Made by a program: the position numbers and the translations under genes | Notes under the pieces: model-generated | Told to the model about the DNA's origin: nothing | Databases searched by the model: none | The model's input: only the letters and a program-made list of their open reading frames with translations | In this document: piece after piece, positions 40,476-54,000 of the stretch | Layout of the letters: each line of letters begins with the position of its first letter | Numbering within the stretch: position 1 is the stretch's first letter | Origin: Bolinopsis microptera | Taxonomy: Eukaryota > Ctenophora > Tentaculata > Lobata > Bolinopsidae | NCBI RefSeq assembly: GCF_026151205.1 | Contig: NC_087074.1 | Span: 436,001-496,000, forward strand | Length of the DNA stretch: 60,000 nucleotides | Direction: 5' to 3'

Positions 40476-41840
40476 TGTCTTAACAATTACGGTGTTCTTC
40501 AATGTTTCAAGTTGTTCAGTTTTACAGTCCGAAAGCTTTACCTGGGGATCCCAGGCTATTATATTCACAATCATAAAGATTCGTCAGAATTATGACAGGT
40601 TGAGCGCCTTTTTTAATTAAATACTTTTCAAATTTTCTGATTCTTTATGAGATTGCTCTGCATTAAAATGTACTCGTTCCGCAATTTCTTGACAAGGTCT
40701 AAAAAAGTATCATCGATTTGAAACGAATCATTTAGATAACGGATTACATCAGGCTTGGTCAACTTGGGATAATGATTAATCAATATACACTCGACTGTCA
40801 CGTGATATGACTGTTTCAATCCGTTCTCTAGCTGGTTCTGAACGACTTTTCGAAACCCTAACCCTCTAATCTGATCCCAACTCTAACCCTAACCCAATAC
40901 TTAACAAAGAAATATGCTGAAACCCTGACGAGAAATTATACTAACTTCCTTATACGGTCATATCACGTGATCGAGACAGTTTTTCGCCAATATCTCGTCA
41001 GGGGAGCATTTTAACCCTATGTCGTGAAGGTGATTCGGAATCGGCTTCCGAAAATACATCGATTGAATTTGGTTACAACCGTCGGGGGCCTTTTAGAACA
41101 ATCTCGAAGATCGACTGTAAGTGTAGAGTGATTTAGCACGCTCAGTTAACCTAAGTTAAAGTCCCCACCATTAATCTCACTGATTTCGACAAAAGGTTTC
41201 TAAACTCTTATATTCTAAGATCTTTGCTCCATTCTAATAACGTGTCCATCAACACCACATCAATCTCATCAGGTAATTCATGAGTATTATTGATTCATGA
41301 GTATTATAGATTAAGTAACGCGATAGAAATATTTTAACCGGGTAATATCCTGTCCAAACCCAGGATATGGATACAATACATGAACTGTCACAAAGATGTA
41401 ATTAGATCGAAAGCAAAAATTAGATCGGACCGGTTTGTAGCGCGATGCACTACTGGGTCGCGCGCGCGCATCCAGTAATGCTTCTCGCAACCATACCTTA
41501 TGCAGATCGGCGAGATGCGAAGGATTGACATCGTGAATCAAGAACCGGTTTGATCTAGGAATTAGATCGAACGCTGGCGCGAGATACATATACAAATACA
41601 TTGAAAGCCGCGCCGCGCGTTCGATCCAATTCCTAGATCGAACCGGTTCAATCTAATTACATCTTGGTGACTTTATTGTATGAAAAGCATTAAATATTAA
41701 TATACTATGTAATAGTATTGTAGCGCGATGCGTTTCTGTGCCGCGCCGCGCACTCAATGAGGCTTCTCACTAGATCGGCGAGATGTGCTACTGTGCCACG
41801 CCGAGCTGAGATGAATTGACATCGTCAATTAAATAGTAGT
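40476..41840. repeat. CG-rich foldback repeat cluster
   Basis: Two further copies of the 'TAGCGCGATGC...CTTCTCG...GATCGGCGAGATG' module occur at 41437-41525 and 41720-41800. An inverted pair, GAACCGGTTTGATCTAGGAA at about 41541 and its imperfect inverse at about 41615-41650, surrounds one side, and a related GATGTAATTAGATCGA segment at 41395 is inverted at about 41645-41665. Two short CCCTAA-like runs at 40856-40893 are too few to call telomeric. No gene was recognised. Confidence 0.65.
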
Positions 41841-42537
41841 GGTTACTGATTATAAGTGCTGCCGGAAAATATAGTGGCTGAGAAATAAATACGCTACACT
41901 AGAGACGCGCGAGCTAGAGACGCGCGAGCTAAATGCTGACATAATGCAATTATCACTAACTTGTCATGTTTCGGTAGAACCTTTTGGAGCTTGTAATGGC
42001 AATATTATACACGCGATTCGAAACTCTACAAGTAATAGACCAATTTAGCAGAGATTATCGATAATAAGGAAATTCTGAACAAATTCAGTATTTCATTAAC
42101 CATAGCGATGTTAAAGCAGTATAAATAAAACATATGGCCCTGGTAAACGGTATGTTACCATTATTACCAACTCAACTAACAAACACCGATTACACTTGTT
42201 TAACTTGAATATATGAAGCTTCAATCAGTTGAAACGGATAGCTTAACTTTTGCTTCACATATTAAATACTCTGGCCGAAATCCATTCGATGTTCTTAAAC
42301 TGGACTAACGACAAAATAATTTAATGATATAATTAATTGATAATATAATTTGTAATTAAATAATTGTGCCATGCAGGCTAATAAGATACTCATACAACAG
42401 TAGTAAGTGCAGATCTGTACAATTCAAACTTCAAAACATAAGTAACTCTAATTATTAAGACAGTGAGCTAAACACATAATACAGATGAATCGATGTGACA
42501 ATTCTATCGAATATAATATGGGTGATAACCATTTGAC
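41841..42537. other. No recognisable gene
   Basis: AT-rich spacer leading into the G-tract minisatellite. Confidence 0.5.
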
Positions 42538-42982
42538 AGCACAGTATGTAAAATGGGGGGGGGGGGGGGGGGGGTGTCACTCCCCACACTACTACACATC
42601 ACAGTATGTAAAATGGGGGGGGGGGGGGTGTCACTCCCCTCACTACTACACATCACAGTATGTAAAATGGGGGGGGGGGGTGTGTCACTCCCCACACTAC
42701 TACACATCACAGTATGTAAAATGGGGGGGGGGGGTGTCACTCCCCACACTACTACACATCACAGTATGTAAAATGGGGGGGGGGGGGTGTCACTCCCCAC
42801 ACTACTACACATCACAGTATGTAAAATGGGGGGGGGGGGGGTGTCACTCCCCACACTACTACACATCACAGTATGTAAAATGGGGGGGGGGGTGTCACTC
42901 CCCACACTACTACACATCACAGTATGTAAAATGGGGGGGGGGGGGGGGTGTCACTCCCCTCACTACTACACATCACAGTATG
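42538..42982. repeat. G-tract minisatellite, eight to nine copies of about 55-61 bp
   Basis: The constant part is CACAGTATGTAAAATG, then 10-18 G, then TGTCACTCCCCACACTACTA and CACAT. Length variation is almost all in the G tract. The open frames across it are chance products of the repeat. Confidence 0.95.
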
Positions 42983-43089
42983 TAATAATACTAACACTGC
43001 TTTGTTGACTACTCTACTATGAGTTATTATTTCTCTTCTGGACACTTTGTTCACATAAAATTACCGAACATTACAAGTAACCACTGGAG

Positions 43090-44750
43090 TAGTGGTTAGT
43101 AATGTGACAAACTAATACTCTAGTTACTGCTAGTAGTGACACTACTCTAGTAATGTGACAAACTAATACTCTAGTTACTGCTAGTAGTGACACTACTCTA
43201 GTAATGTGACAAACTAATACTCTAGTTACTGCTAGTAGTGACACTACTCTAGTAATGTGACAAACTAATACTCTAGTTACTGCTAGTAGTGACACTACTC
43301 TAGTAATGTGACAAACTAATACTCTAGTTACTGCTAGTAGTGACACTACTCTAGTAATGTGACAAACTAATACTCTAGTTACTGCTAGTAGTGACACTAC
43401 TCTAGTAATGTGACAAACTAATACTCTAGTTACTGCTAGTAGTGACACTACTCTAGTAATGTGACAAACTAATACTCTAGTTACTGCTAGTAGTGACACT
43501 ACTCTAGTAATGTGACAAACTATAACTCTAGTTACTGCTAGTAGTGACACTACTCTAGTAATGTGACAAACTATTACTCTAGTTACTGCTAGTAGTGACA
43601 CTACTCTAGTAATGTGACAAACTAATACTCTAGTTACTGCTAGTAGTGACACTACTCTAGTAATGTGACAAACTAATACTCTAGTTACTGCTAGTAGTGA
43701 CACTACTCTAGTAATGTGACAAACTAGTATTACTCTAGTTACTGCTAGTAGTGACACTACTCTAGTAATGTGACAAACTAATACTCTAGTTACTGCTAGT
43801 AGTGACACTACTCTAGTAATGTGACAAACTATTACTCTAGTTACTGCTAGTAGTGACACTACTCTAGTAATGTGACAAACTAATACTCTAGTTACTGCTA
43901 GTAGTGACACTACTCTAGTAATGTGACAAACTAATACTCTAGTTACTGCTAGTAGTGACACTACTCTAGTAATGTGACAAACTATTACTCTAGTTACTGC
44001 TAGTAGTGACACTACTCTAGTAATGTGACAAACTAATACTCTAGTTACTGCTAGTAGTGACACTACTCTAGTAATGTGACAAACTAATACTCTAGTTACT
44101 GCTAGTAGTGACACTACTCTAGTAATGTGACAAACTAATACTCTAGTTACTGCTAGTAGTGACACTACTCTAGTAATGTGACAAACTATTACTCTAGTTA
44201 CTGCTAGTAGTGACACTACTCTAGTAATGTGACAAACTATTACTCTAGTTACTGCTAGTAGTGACACTACTCTAGTAATGTGACAAACTAATACTCTAGT
44301 TACTGCTAGTAGTGACACTACTCTAGTAATGTGACAAACTATTACTCTAGTTACTGCTAGTAGTGACACTACTCTAGTAATGTGACAAACTAATACTCTA
44401 GTTACTGCTAGTAGTGACACTACTCTAGTAATGTGACAAACTAATACTCTAGTTACTGCTAGTAGTGACACTACTCTAGTAATGTGACAAACTAATACTC
44501 TAGTTACTGCTAGTAGTGACACTACTCTAGTAATGTGACAAACTAATACTCTAGTTACTGCTAGTAGTGACACTACTCTAGTAATGTGACAAACTAATAC
44601 TCTAGTTACTGCTAGTAGTGACACTACTCTAGTAATGTGACTAACTAATACTCTAGTTACTGCTACTAGTGACACTACTCTAGTAATGTGACAAACTATA
44701 ACTCTAGTTACTGCTAGTAGTGACACTACTCCTCTAGTTTTCATGTGACA
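43090..44750. repeat. 51-bp minisatellite, about 32 copies, open in one minus frame throughout
   Basis: Unit: TAGTAATGTGACAAACTAAT ACTCTAGTTACTGCTAGTAG TGACACTACTC. Because 51 is a multiple of three, one minus-strand frame stays open for 567 codons (43071-44774) and reads VVSLLAVTRVLVCHITR again and again. Variation is mostly AATACT/ATTACT/ATAACT, with one 3-bp insertion near 43725. It lies downstream of the RSBN1-type stop codon on the same strand. I treat it as non-coding for lack of any non-repeat domain. Confidence 0.95.
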
Positions 44751-45058
44751 AATTGTATTCACACACTCAGACAACTTATAAATAAATTATTATTTTGAAT
44801 TATCACAAATGCTTGAATAAATAAAAATGTTTTAAAAATGGGAACACTCAATAGGTTGACTGTTAAAATGGTTGTACTACTAGTAGTAGTGTTACTAGTG
44901 GTACACTACTAGTACTGTTAAAATTACTGCAATATCACCGGCTAGACTATGCTATGGAATTCTCTGAAGGAAACTGACAATAAAAACGTGGTGACAATAT
45001 TACTGTACACACTTTCTTGTTAGAAACCAGGAAAAGAGAATAAAGTCACTATCATAAA

Positions 45059-48000
45059 TCAGGAATCATAATACTTTTTTAACCGCACGTGCCAGGCCAC
45101 GCTTAAACACGCCGCCACAGTCTTGAACTGGTGAATAACGTTCCTGGGTATGAAGTACATGTCATTTGCTCTGAGCCGTATTTTAGCATATTTAACGTTG
45201 CTTTCTCGTAGCTGATTGAGTTTAGCGTCCTCTATCCATATATCACACTGTGTCATGGGCGGCTCGTACAGGTCCAGTTGCAGCTCCTCTGCAAGCTGGT
45301 AAAAGTTGGCTGCATCAAACGCTATGACATCTTTAAGAGAATGAGATTGTTGAGCGTCCCTCGGGGCACCAGGAAACTGAACAGTCTGTAGGAAGGCGGC
45401 AGCAGCAGTGGTTGCAATGGTTTTACCGTCCTCCCAGGAATGGTCAGCATGTGGAGTGGTTCTGTCCGGCACAAGAGTCTCCCTGTTCTTCAGAAGCCTG
45501 TATCCCTTGTGGTTCCTGGAACCCGAGGTTGATTGCAGGAACTGCTCTCCTGGTCTCACCCAGAATATGGGACCATCATTGCTGATAGTAGGGTCCAGAC
45601 CATCGTACCTTGACAAGGAGCCCCAGGGTAGTGTAACTTCAAAGAAAGGGTTGAGTTCCATCAGCTGTATTAGCTCAGGGAACAGTGCACCACTCTCTTC
45701 ACTCTTAGTTCCTACTAAGGATACATGCTGTAGTCCGCCTTCGTGGTAAATACACTGCGAGTGATTGTCCTTTACTTTGTCGTAATACTCGCTGATAGTG
45801 CAGCTCAACACGTCCTTCTTGCCCAGTACCTGGTGTTTAACCTTGAGGCCGGGCTGATTGTCCACTAGGTACTTGAGAACGTTGGGCATGTCTTGGGAGC
45901 CGTTGCTAATAATGCCCATCACATGATCAGCTACTCCGTTAGTTTCTCCGAATGTAACTTCAAAGAAGTAGTCCACTATGAGGTGCTGCTGATGTGTAGT
46001 GAGAGTGTTGAACACGTCCATATTCAGTCTCACTACAGTAGCTCCCCCATCTGGACACGGCTCTACTGAGACACAACACTTAGGATCATCCAGTGTGGGC
46101 ATGACAGGAGTGGGGGTCCCTACTGTTTTAACTGGGCAGCCTGAACAGACTGTGGCATCCTCAGTAGCTTCAGTCTTCACATCCGGTGTCTCCTCAGTAG
46201 CTTCAGTCTTCACAGCCGGTGTCTCCTCAGTAGCTTCTGGTAGGGGGGAAGTTGTTTCCTTATCTTCTGTTGCTGGTTCTTCTTTAACTGCCGGGCAGGA
46301 TTGAGACCGCGAAACTTTTGTTTTTATTTGACCTTGTTGAGACAAAAGTTTGTTGTGAAGAGTCTTCTTAGTGGTGGACATGACAGAATGACCACTTATT
46401 TTCCTGGACTTGGCTGGATGAGAAAGTTTGGGACTTTGAGCAGTTTTTTTGTTTTGTACGGAACTCTCCACCTTAACAATCTCAGTGGGGGGATGAGTGG
46501 GAGAAGATGGGGAAAATGTGATCTGGTGAGGAGGAGACAGTATGCTGGTTTTAACCATTTTCTTTGTCTTGTCCGATTTGGGGGATTCTCCGCTGATCTT
46601 CCTTTTGCGAGATTGTACTTTAATGTAATCTGAGAAGGGTATAGGATAGCCGGGGTGTTGGGGCGGCTGATCGTTCGTAAACTTAAACACAGAGAGATCT
46701 TTATGACTGATCTGGGCGTGTGGGTTCATGTGATGCTTCTCAATCTTCACTACGTTAACTTTGTGGCCATTCATCACGAAAGGAATGGGGCTAGAGTTAA
46801 TGCTGTGGACCACTTTTTGAGGGGGCTTTTTAGCAGAGACAGGAGAGTAGCTATTTTTAGTAACAGGGGATTTGGTTTTCTGATTGTTGGTATTTTTCTG
46901 TGGTGCTTGAACAGGTAGAGGCCTTTTCACGACATTTCTCACTACATTGGTAGGCAAGTCCTTTGATAGAGGTACCCTTTCTTTAGCGGGAACTGGAGAC
47001 TTGGTGATATCTTTAACTTTGTTAGGTTTGTCAGTAGTAACACTATTAGTCATATTATCCAGCTTTGGAGACTTCAGAACTGGACCGGTCATGTGAACAG
47101 GAGATTTGATTTCAGCGACAGGAGATTTGATCCCAGCGACAGGAGATTTGATATTGGAGATGTGAACAGGAGATTTGATCCCAGCAACTGGAGATTTGAT
47201 CCCAGCGACAGGAGATTTGATATTGGAGATGTGAACAGGAGATTTGATCCCAGCAACTGGAGATTTGATCCCAGCGACAGGAGATTTGATCCCAGCGACA
47301 GGAGATTTGATACCAGCGACAGGAGATTTGATCCCAGCGACAGGAGATTTGATCCCAGCGACAGGAGATTTGATCCCAGCGACAGGAGATTTGATATCAG
47401 CAACAGGAGATCTGATCCCAGCAACAGAAGATCTGATAGCATTGGTACCAACAGGGACAGGGGACAGGGAGGCAGAATTTGTAACCGAAACTAAAGAAGG
47501 AGATTCAGGAGTCACTAGCTGAGGCATTACCACAGTAGCTACCGGTTCAGTCAACTCTAAAGTCGACTTATTTTCTACAGCTTCAGCCGTCAACTGAGCT
47601 AATGCTTTTTTCTCAGACAAGGTTGAAATCTCCTGAGAAATGGCTTGTTTGAAAAATGAGAGTTTTCCACGGTATAATTTGGAAGAGGGTGTTGCTATGG
47701 TAACTTGTTCTTCAGATGATTTAGGTGGTGAGTTGGGGATACCTCCATCAGTGTCCAGGATATTAGAGGAGGGACAGGGCACAGATAACGGCATGTCAGT
47801 AATAACATTAGTACTGATGTTACTGTGGCTACTACTAGTAGTTGGGCTGGATATAGGAGCTAATAGTCCAGGAGTGTCACTCATTGTACCAATTGGTGGA
47901 GAAAATACAATTGTAGGTTTAGGGCTGTCACTTATTTCAGCTCTTATTTCAGGAATCCATAAGTCAGATTTCTCAACCTTCATTGGCTCTGTTTTAACAT

Positions 48001-51000
48001 GACGAGAATCCAGTTTATCACGTGACCTATCACTAAATCCACTGCTCGATTCACTAAGCGAGAACTTAATCTCTCCGGAAAGTTTAGTGTCGGAGTGGCA
48101 TGAGGAATGTTCGGGAGAGTGATAAGCAAACTTGTCAAACTCAGGAGAGTGTCCGTTAGAGCAGTTACTAGCTGTAAACTTGAAGGGGTCGTTATCTGAA
48201 TCAAAGCCAGTCTCACTAATGTTATCACTGCGGTCCTTTGATCGGTGCTCTTGTTTACTCAACTGAAAAAAGGACATGTTATCACTACGATCAGGGGGGG
48301 GGGATCTGAATATCAGTTTATTACTACTAGGGCATGGTACTATTACTACTACTACTGTAGTTACTAAGCTAACAGTATCAACTAGCTTCAAAACACTAAA
48401 TAATTCCAACTAAACCTGACGCTGATAAAGGAGCTGAGCAGTAGTTGGTCGGAATGTAGCAGACACAGTTGTGGTAGTGGGTCTAGCACTGTAAACTCCT
48501 CCAGCACATGGCTTGTACTTCCCTTCTTTTGCTAGGTTCAACCCTTCTCTAGACCTGGGTAAAGAGCAGTAGTAGTACTTACCCTTCTCTGAACCTGGGT
48601 AAAGAGCAGTAGTAGTACTTACCCTTCTCTAGACCTGAGTAAAGAGCAGTAGTAGTACTTACCCTTCTCTAGACCTGGGTAAAGAGCAGTAGTAGTACTT
48701 ACCCTTCTCTAGACCTGAGTAAAGAGCAGTAGTAGTACTTACCCTTCTCTAGACCTGAGTAAAAAGCAGTAGTAGTACTTACCCTTCTCTAGACCTGGGT
48801 AAAGAGCAGTAGTAGTACTTACCCTTCTCTAGACCTGGGTAAAGAGCAGTAGTAGTACTTACCCTTCTCTAGACCTGAGTAAAGAGCAGTAGTAGTACTT
48901 ACCCTTCTCTAGACCTGAGTAAAGAGCAGTAGTAGTACTTACCCTTCTCTAGACCTGGGTAAAGAGCAGTAGTAGTACTTACCCTTCTCTAGACCTGAGT
49001 AAAGAGCAGTAGTAGTACTTACCCTTCTCTAGACCTGAGTAAAGAGCAGTAGTAGTACTTACCCTTCTCTAGACCTGGGTAAAGAGCAGTAGTAGTACTT
49101 ACCCTTCTCTAGACCTGGGTAAAGAGCAGTAGTAGTACTTACCCTTCTCTAGACCTGGGTAAAGAGCAGTAGTAGTACTTACCCTTCTCTAGACCTGAGT
49201 AAAAAGCAGTAGTAGTACTTACCCTTCTCTAGACCTGGGTAAAGAGCAGTAGTAGTACTTACCCTTCTCTAGACCTGAGTAAAGAGCAGTAGTAGTACTT
49301 ACCCTTCTCTAGACCTGAGTAAAGAGGAGTAATAGTACTTACCCTTCTCTAGACCTGAGTAAAGAGCAGTAGTAGTACTTACCCTTCTCTAGACCTGAGT
49401 AAAAAGCAGTAGTAGTACTTACCCTTCTCTAGACCTGGGTAAAGAGCAGTAGTAGTACTTACCCTTCTCTAGACCTGAGTAAAGAGCAGTAGTAGTACTT
49501 ACCCTTCTCTAGACCTGAGTAAAGAGGAGTAATAGTACTTACCCTTCTCTAGACCTGAGTAAAGAGCAGTAGTAGTACTTACCCTTCTCTAGACCTGAGT
49601 AAAAAGCAGTAGTAGTACTTACCCTTCTCTAGACCTGGGTAAAGAGCAGTAGTAGTACTTACCCTTCTCTAGACCTGGGTAAAGAGCAGTAGTAGTACTT
49701 ACCCTTCTCTAGACCTGAGTAAAGAGCAGTAGTAGTACTTACCCTTCTCTAGACCTGAGTAAAGAGCAGTAGTAGTACTTACCCTTCTCTAGACCTGGGT
49801 AAAGAGCAGTAGTAGTACTTACCCTTCTCTAGACCTGAGTAAAGAGCAGTAGTAGTACTTACCCTTCTCTAGACCTGAGTAAAGAGCAGTAGTAGTACTT
49901 ACCCTTCTCTAGACCTGGGTAAAGAGCAGTAGTAGTACTTACCCTTCTCTAGACCTGGGTAAAGAGCAGTAGTAGTACTTACCCTTCTCTAGACCTGGGT
50001 AAAGAGCAGTAGTAGTACTTACCCTTCTCTAGACCTGAGTAAAAAGCAGTAGTAGTACTTACCCTTCTCTAGACCTGAGTAAAGAGGAGTAATAGTACTT
50101 ACCCTTCTCTAGACCTGAGTAAAGAGCAGTAGTAGTACTTACCCTTCTCTAGACCTGAGTAAAGAGGAGTAATAGTACTTACCCTTCTCTAGACCTGAGT
50201 AAAGAGCAGTAGTAGTACTTACCCTTCTCTAGACCTGAGTAAAGAGCAGTAGTAGTACTTACCCTTCTCTAGACCTGGGTAAAGAGCAGTAGTAGTACTT
50301 ACCCTTCTCTAGACCTGGGTAAAGAGCAGTAGTAGTACTTACCCTTCTCTAGACCTGGGTAAAGAGCAGTAGTAGTACTTACCCTTCTCTAGACCTGAGT
50401 AAAGAGCAGTAGTAGTACTTACCCTTCTCTAGACCTGGGTAAAGAGCAGTAGTAGTACTTACCCTTCTCTAGACCTGGGTAAAGAGCAGTAGTAGTACTT
50501 ACCCTTCTCTAGACCTGAGTAAAGAGCAGTAGTAGTACTTACCCTTCTCTAGACCTGAGTAAAGAGCAGTAGTAGTACTTACCCTTCTCTAGACCTGAGT
50601 AAAGAGCAGTAGTAGTACTTACCCTTCTCTAGACCTGGGTAAAGAGCAGTAGTAGTACTTACCCTTCTCTAGACCTGAGTAAAGAGCAGTAGTAGTACTT
50701 ACCCTTCTCTAGACCTGGGTAAAGAGCAGTAGTAGTACTTACCCTTCTCTAGACCTGAGTAAAGAGCAGTAGTAGTACTTACCCTTCTCTAGACCTGGGT
50801 AAAGAGCAGTAGTAGTACTTACCCTTCTCTAGACCTGGGTAAAGAGCAGTAGTAGTACTTACCCTTCTCTAGACCTGAGTAAAGAGCAGTAGTAGTACTT
50901 ACCCTTCTCTAGACCTGAGTAAAGAGCAGTAGTAGTACTTACCCTTCTCTAGACCTGAGTAAAGAGCAGTAGTAGTACTTACCCTTCTCTAGACCTGGGT

Positions 51001-54000
51001 AAAGAGCAGTAGTAGTACTTACCCTTCTCTAGACCTGGGTAAAGAGCAGTAGTAGTACTTACCCTTCTCTAGACCTGGGTAAAGAGCAGTAGTAGTACTT
51101 ACCCTTCTCTAGACCTGGGTAAAGAACAGTAGTAGTACTTACCCTTCTCTAGACCTGAGTAAAGAGCAGTAGTAGTACTTACCCTTCTCTAAACCTAAGA
51201 ATATTAACATTGATTAAGAGAGTTAAAGTTACGTACCCAGAGCCAATAAAGCGATATCCTTCAATATTGGGGGGTGAGTAGAGCTTCTTAACCTGAGGGT
51301 GCGCTATTTAGTTACTATCTTAATAAGGGGGGGGGGGGGGGGGGGGGGGGGCTTACGAGACATAATACTTACAATAGAAATCGTATTCAATTTCAAGATT
51401 ATTCAGAGTACTTGCATACAAAATAATATGTATCAATAAGTTTTACAGTAAGTGTTACAGTAAGTGTTACAGTAAGTGTTACAGGAACAGAGTACAGAAA
51501 TCCAAATGAGTTAATAACAGGATTGATTTAAATCTGAAATAAATCTGAACCTCCAAAGGGGGCGGGGGTAACAGAAGGTTACAACTTACAAGGTTACAAA
51601 AAATGTTCAAAAACAGTCCAAGATTTTCAAAATGAATAATTTGTTCATCTAAAATTCTGCGGACCTGACTTTTAAATGATGCTTAGAGCATATCCTAGAA
51701 TGTTTCAGGGTGATTGTTCAAAACTGTCAGAAAGGTAAGAAATTTGACTGTATTTCGGTTAGCGCAATTAAAGTCGCTTGCGCAGTACAGTTACACATGA
51801 GCGCTGCTTTGACCTGCGATAACTTCGAGTAGGAACATATTTTCCATAGATAAAAGCAGCAACTAGATAAACTCCGCTTATAGTACATCATAAAATCAAT
51901 TTCAGAAGATGTAAAAAACCCTGTTAACCAGTAAGTTATACGTAGTGTTAAAGTGTTTTTAGCAGTATGTGTTAGTAAGTTTGACAGTTAATTTACAGAA
52001 AGTGTTACAGAAGTGTTACAGTAATTGTTTACGTATAGTGTTACAGAAATGCGTATACAGTAAGTGTTACAGGAACAGAGTACAGAAATCCAAATGAGTT
52101 AATAACAGGATTGATTTAAATCTGAAATAAATCTGAACCTCCAAAGAGGGCCGGTGGTAACAAGAAGGAGTTATAACTTTACAAGCGTTATAAAAAATTG
52201 ATTTTCAAAATCGAATAACAAATTTTTAAAGGCCTATCTCAAAATCCTATCCTGAAAGTTTCAGGGTGATCGTTCAAAAACTGTCGAAGAAGATAGGAAT
52301 TTATACTTGATTTTCGGTGTGCGCAATTGAAAATCGCTCGCACAATACAATTACACATTCAAGCGCTGACATTTGACAATATTTTTCCATAGGACTAAAA
52401 GCAGCAGATAGATATAACTCCGCTCTATTAGCAACACTCATAAAATCAATTTCGAGAGAGATGTCAAAAAAACCCCCTGCCCCTTAACCAGTAATCTATA
52501 CTAGGATAATCCCAAAATGTTTGTCTGTCTGTCAGTCTGTGTGTAATTTCCGAGCGGCTTAATTAAGAAAACGGTCAAAGTTATGGGACAGGGTTTTTCG
52601 GTATAGTTTACACAAAACTCGAAGCCGATATAAGCAAAGCTTTTCTAAATCGGCCGGCGGTAAGTGGTTTAAATAATGGTTTTGTACCCACTTTTTCTCA
52701 CACTCTCTCTCTCACCCCCTCTCTGACTCTCTCCCCATCACAGCTTTTGTTTATAATTAGGTAATTTGGCAGTAGTACCTAATTTATTTATACTGTTTAT
52801 TGCAATTCAACTGCGATAGTGAAGACCCGGCCATACTATGGCCAGGTTACACTAGTACTTTATATAATACAATATAATATAATACAATATAATATAATAC
52901 AATATAATATAATACAATATAATATAATACAATATATAATACAATATATAATACAATATATAATACAATATATAATACAATATATAATACTAGATATAAT
53001 ACTAGATATAATACTATATATTATAATACTATATATTATAATACTATATATTATAATACTATATATTATAATACTATAACCGCACAGAAAGTGTTGACAT
53101 TTAAAAATGTCTTGTGTTTTACCTCAGCAGTAAGCATATGCGGGCTCTTTATCTTGATCAGTTTCTCCGGTGAGTCGTTGAAGCTGAAGACGGTGTGAGC
53201 TTTCTTGTTCGTTATCTTGCAGTTAACATGAGGAGCTGGGGTCTTGTGGGGCCTATCTGGCTTACTTAGCAGACTGGGGGACAATAGTTCACATGAGGAG
53301 CTGGGGTCTTGTGGGGCCTATCTGGCTTACTTAGCAGACTGGGGGACAATAGTTCACATGAGGAGCTGGGGTCTTGTGGGGCCTATCTGGCTTACTTAGC
53401 AGACTGGGGGACAATAGTTCACATGAGGAGCTGGGGTCTTGTGGGGCCTATCTGGCTTATTTAGCAGACTGGGGGACAATAGTTCACATGAGGAGCTGGG
53501 GTCTTGTGGGGCCTATCTGTCTTACTTAGCAGACTGGGGGACAATAGTTCACATGAGGAGCTGGGGTCTTGTGGGGCCTATCTGGCTCACTTAGCAGACT
53601 GGGGGACAATAGTTCACATGAGGAGCTGGGGTCTTGTGGGGCCTATCTGGCTCACTTAGCAGACTGGGAGACAATAGTTCACATGAGGAGCTGGGGTCTT
53701 GTGGGGCCTATCTGGCTTACTTAGCAGACTGGGGGACAATAGTTCACATGAGGAGCTGGGGTCTTGTGGGGCCTATCTGGCTTACTTAGCAGACTGGGGG
53801 ACAATAGTTCACATGAGGAGCTGGGGTCTTGTGGGGCCTATCTGGCTTACTTAGCAGACTGGGGGACAATAGTTCACATGAGGAGCTGGGGTCTTGTGGG
53901 GCCTATCTGGCTTACTTAGCAGACTGGGGGACAATAGTTCACATGAGGAGCTGGGGTCTTGTGGGGCCTATCTGGCTTACTTAGCAGACTGGGGGACAAT

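Noticed and set aside
40856-40893. Telomere-like CCCTAA repeats
   Set aside because: Only two short, irregular runs, too few to call interstitial telomere sequence.
43071-44774. 567-codon ORF as a gene
   Set aside because: Entirely made of a 51-bp repeat whose length keeps the frame; kept only as a finding to test.
45408-48228. Several 80-130-codon ORFs opposite to and overlapping the RSBN1-type exon
   Set aside because: Antisense or out-of-frame shadows of a 3.2-kb exon with clear family similarity in its own frame.
48263-48409. N-terminal extension of the RSBN1 terminal exon frame to an ATG at 48409
   Set aside because: The first 49 residues read through likely intron; exon 4 ends in phase 0 and joins in frame at the T-rich acceptor before 48262.
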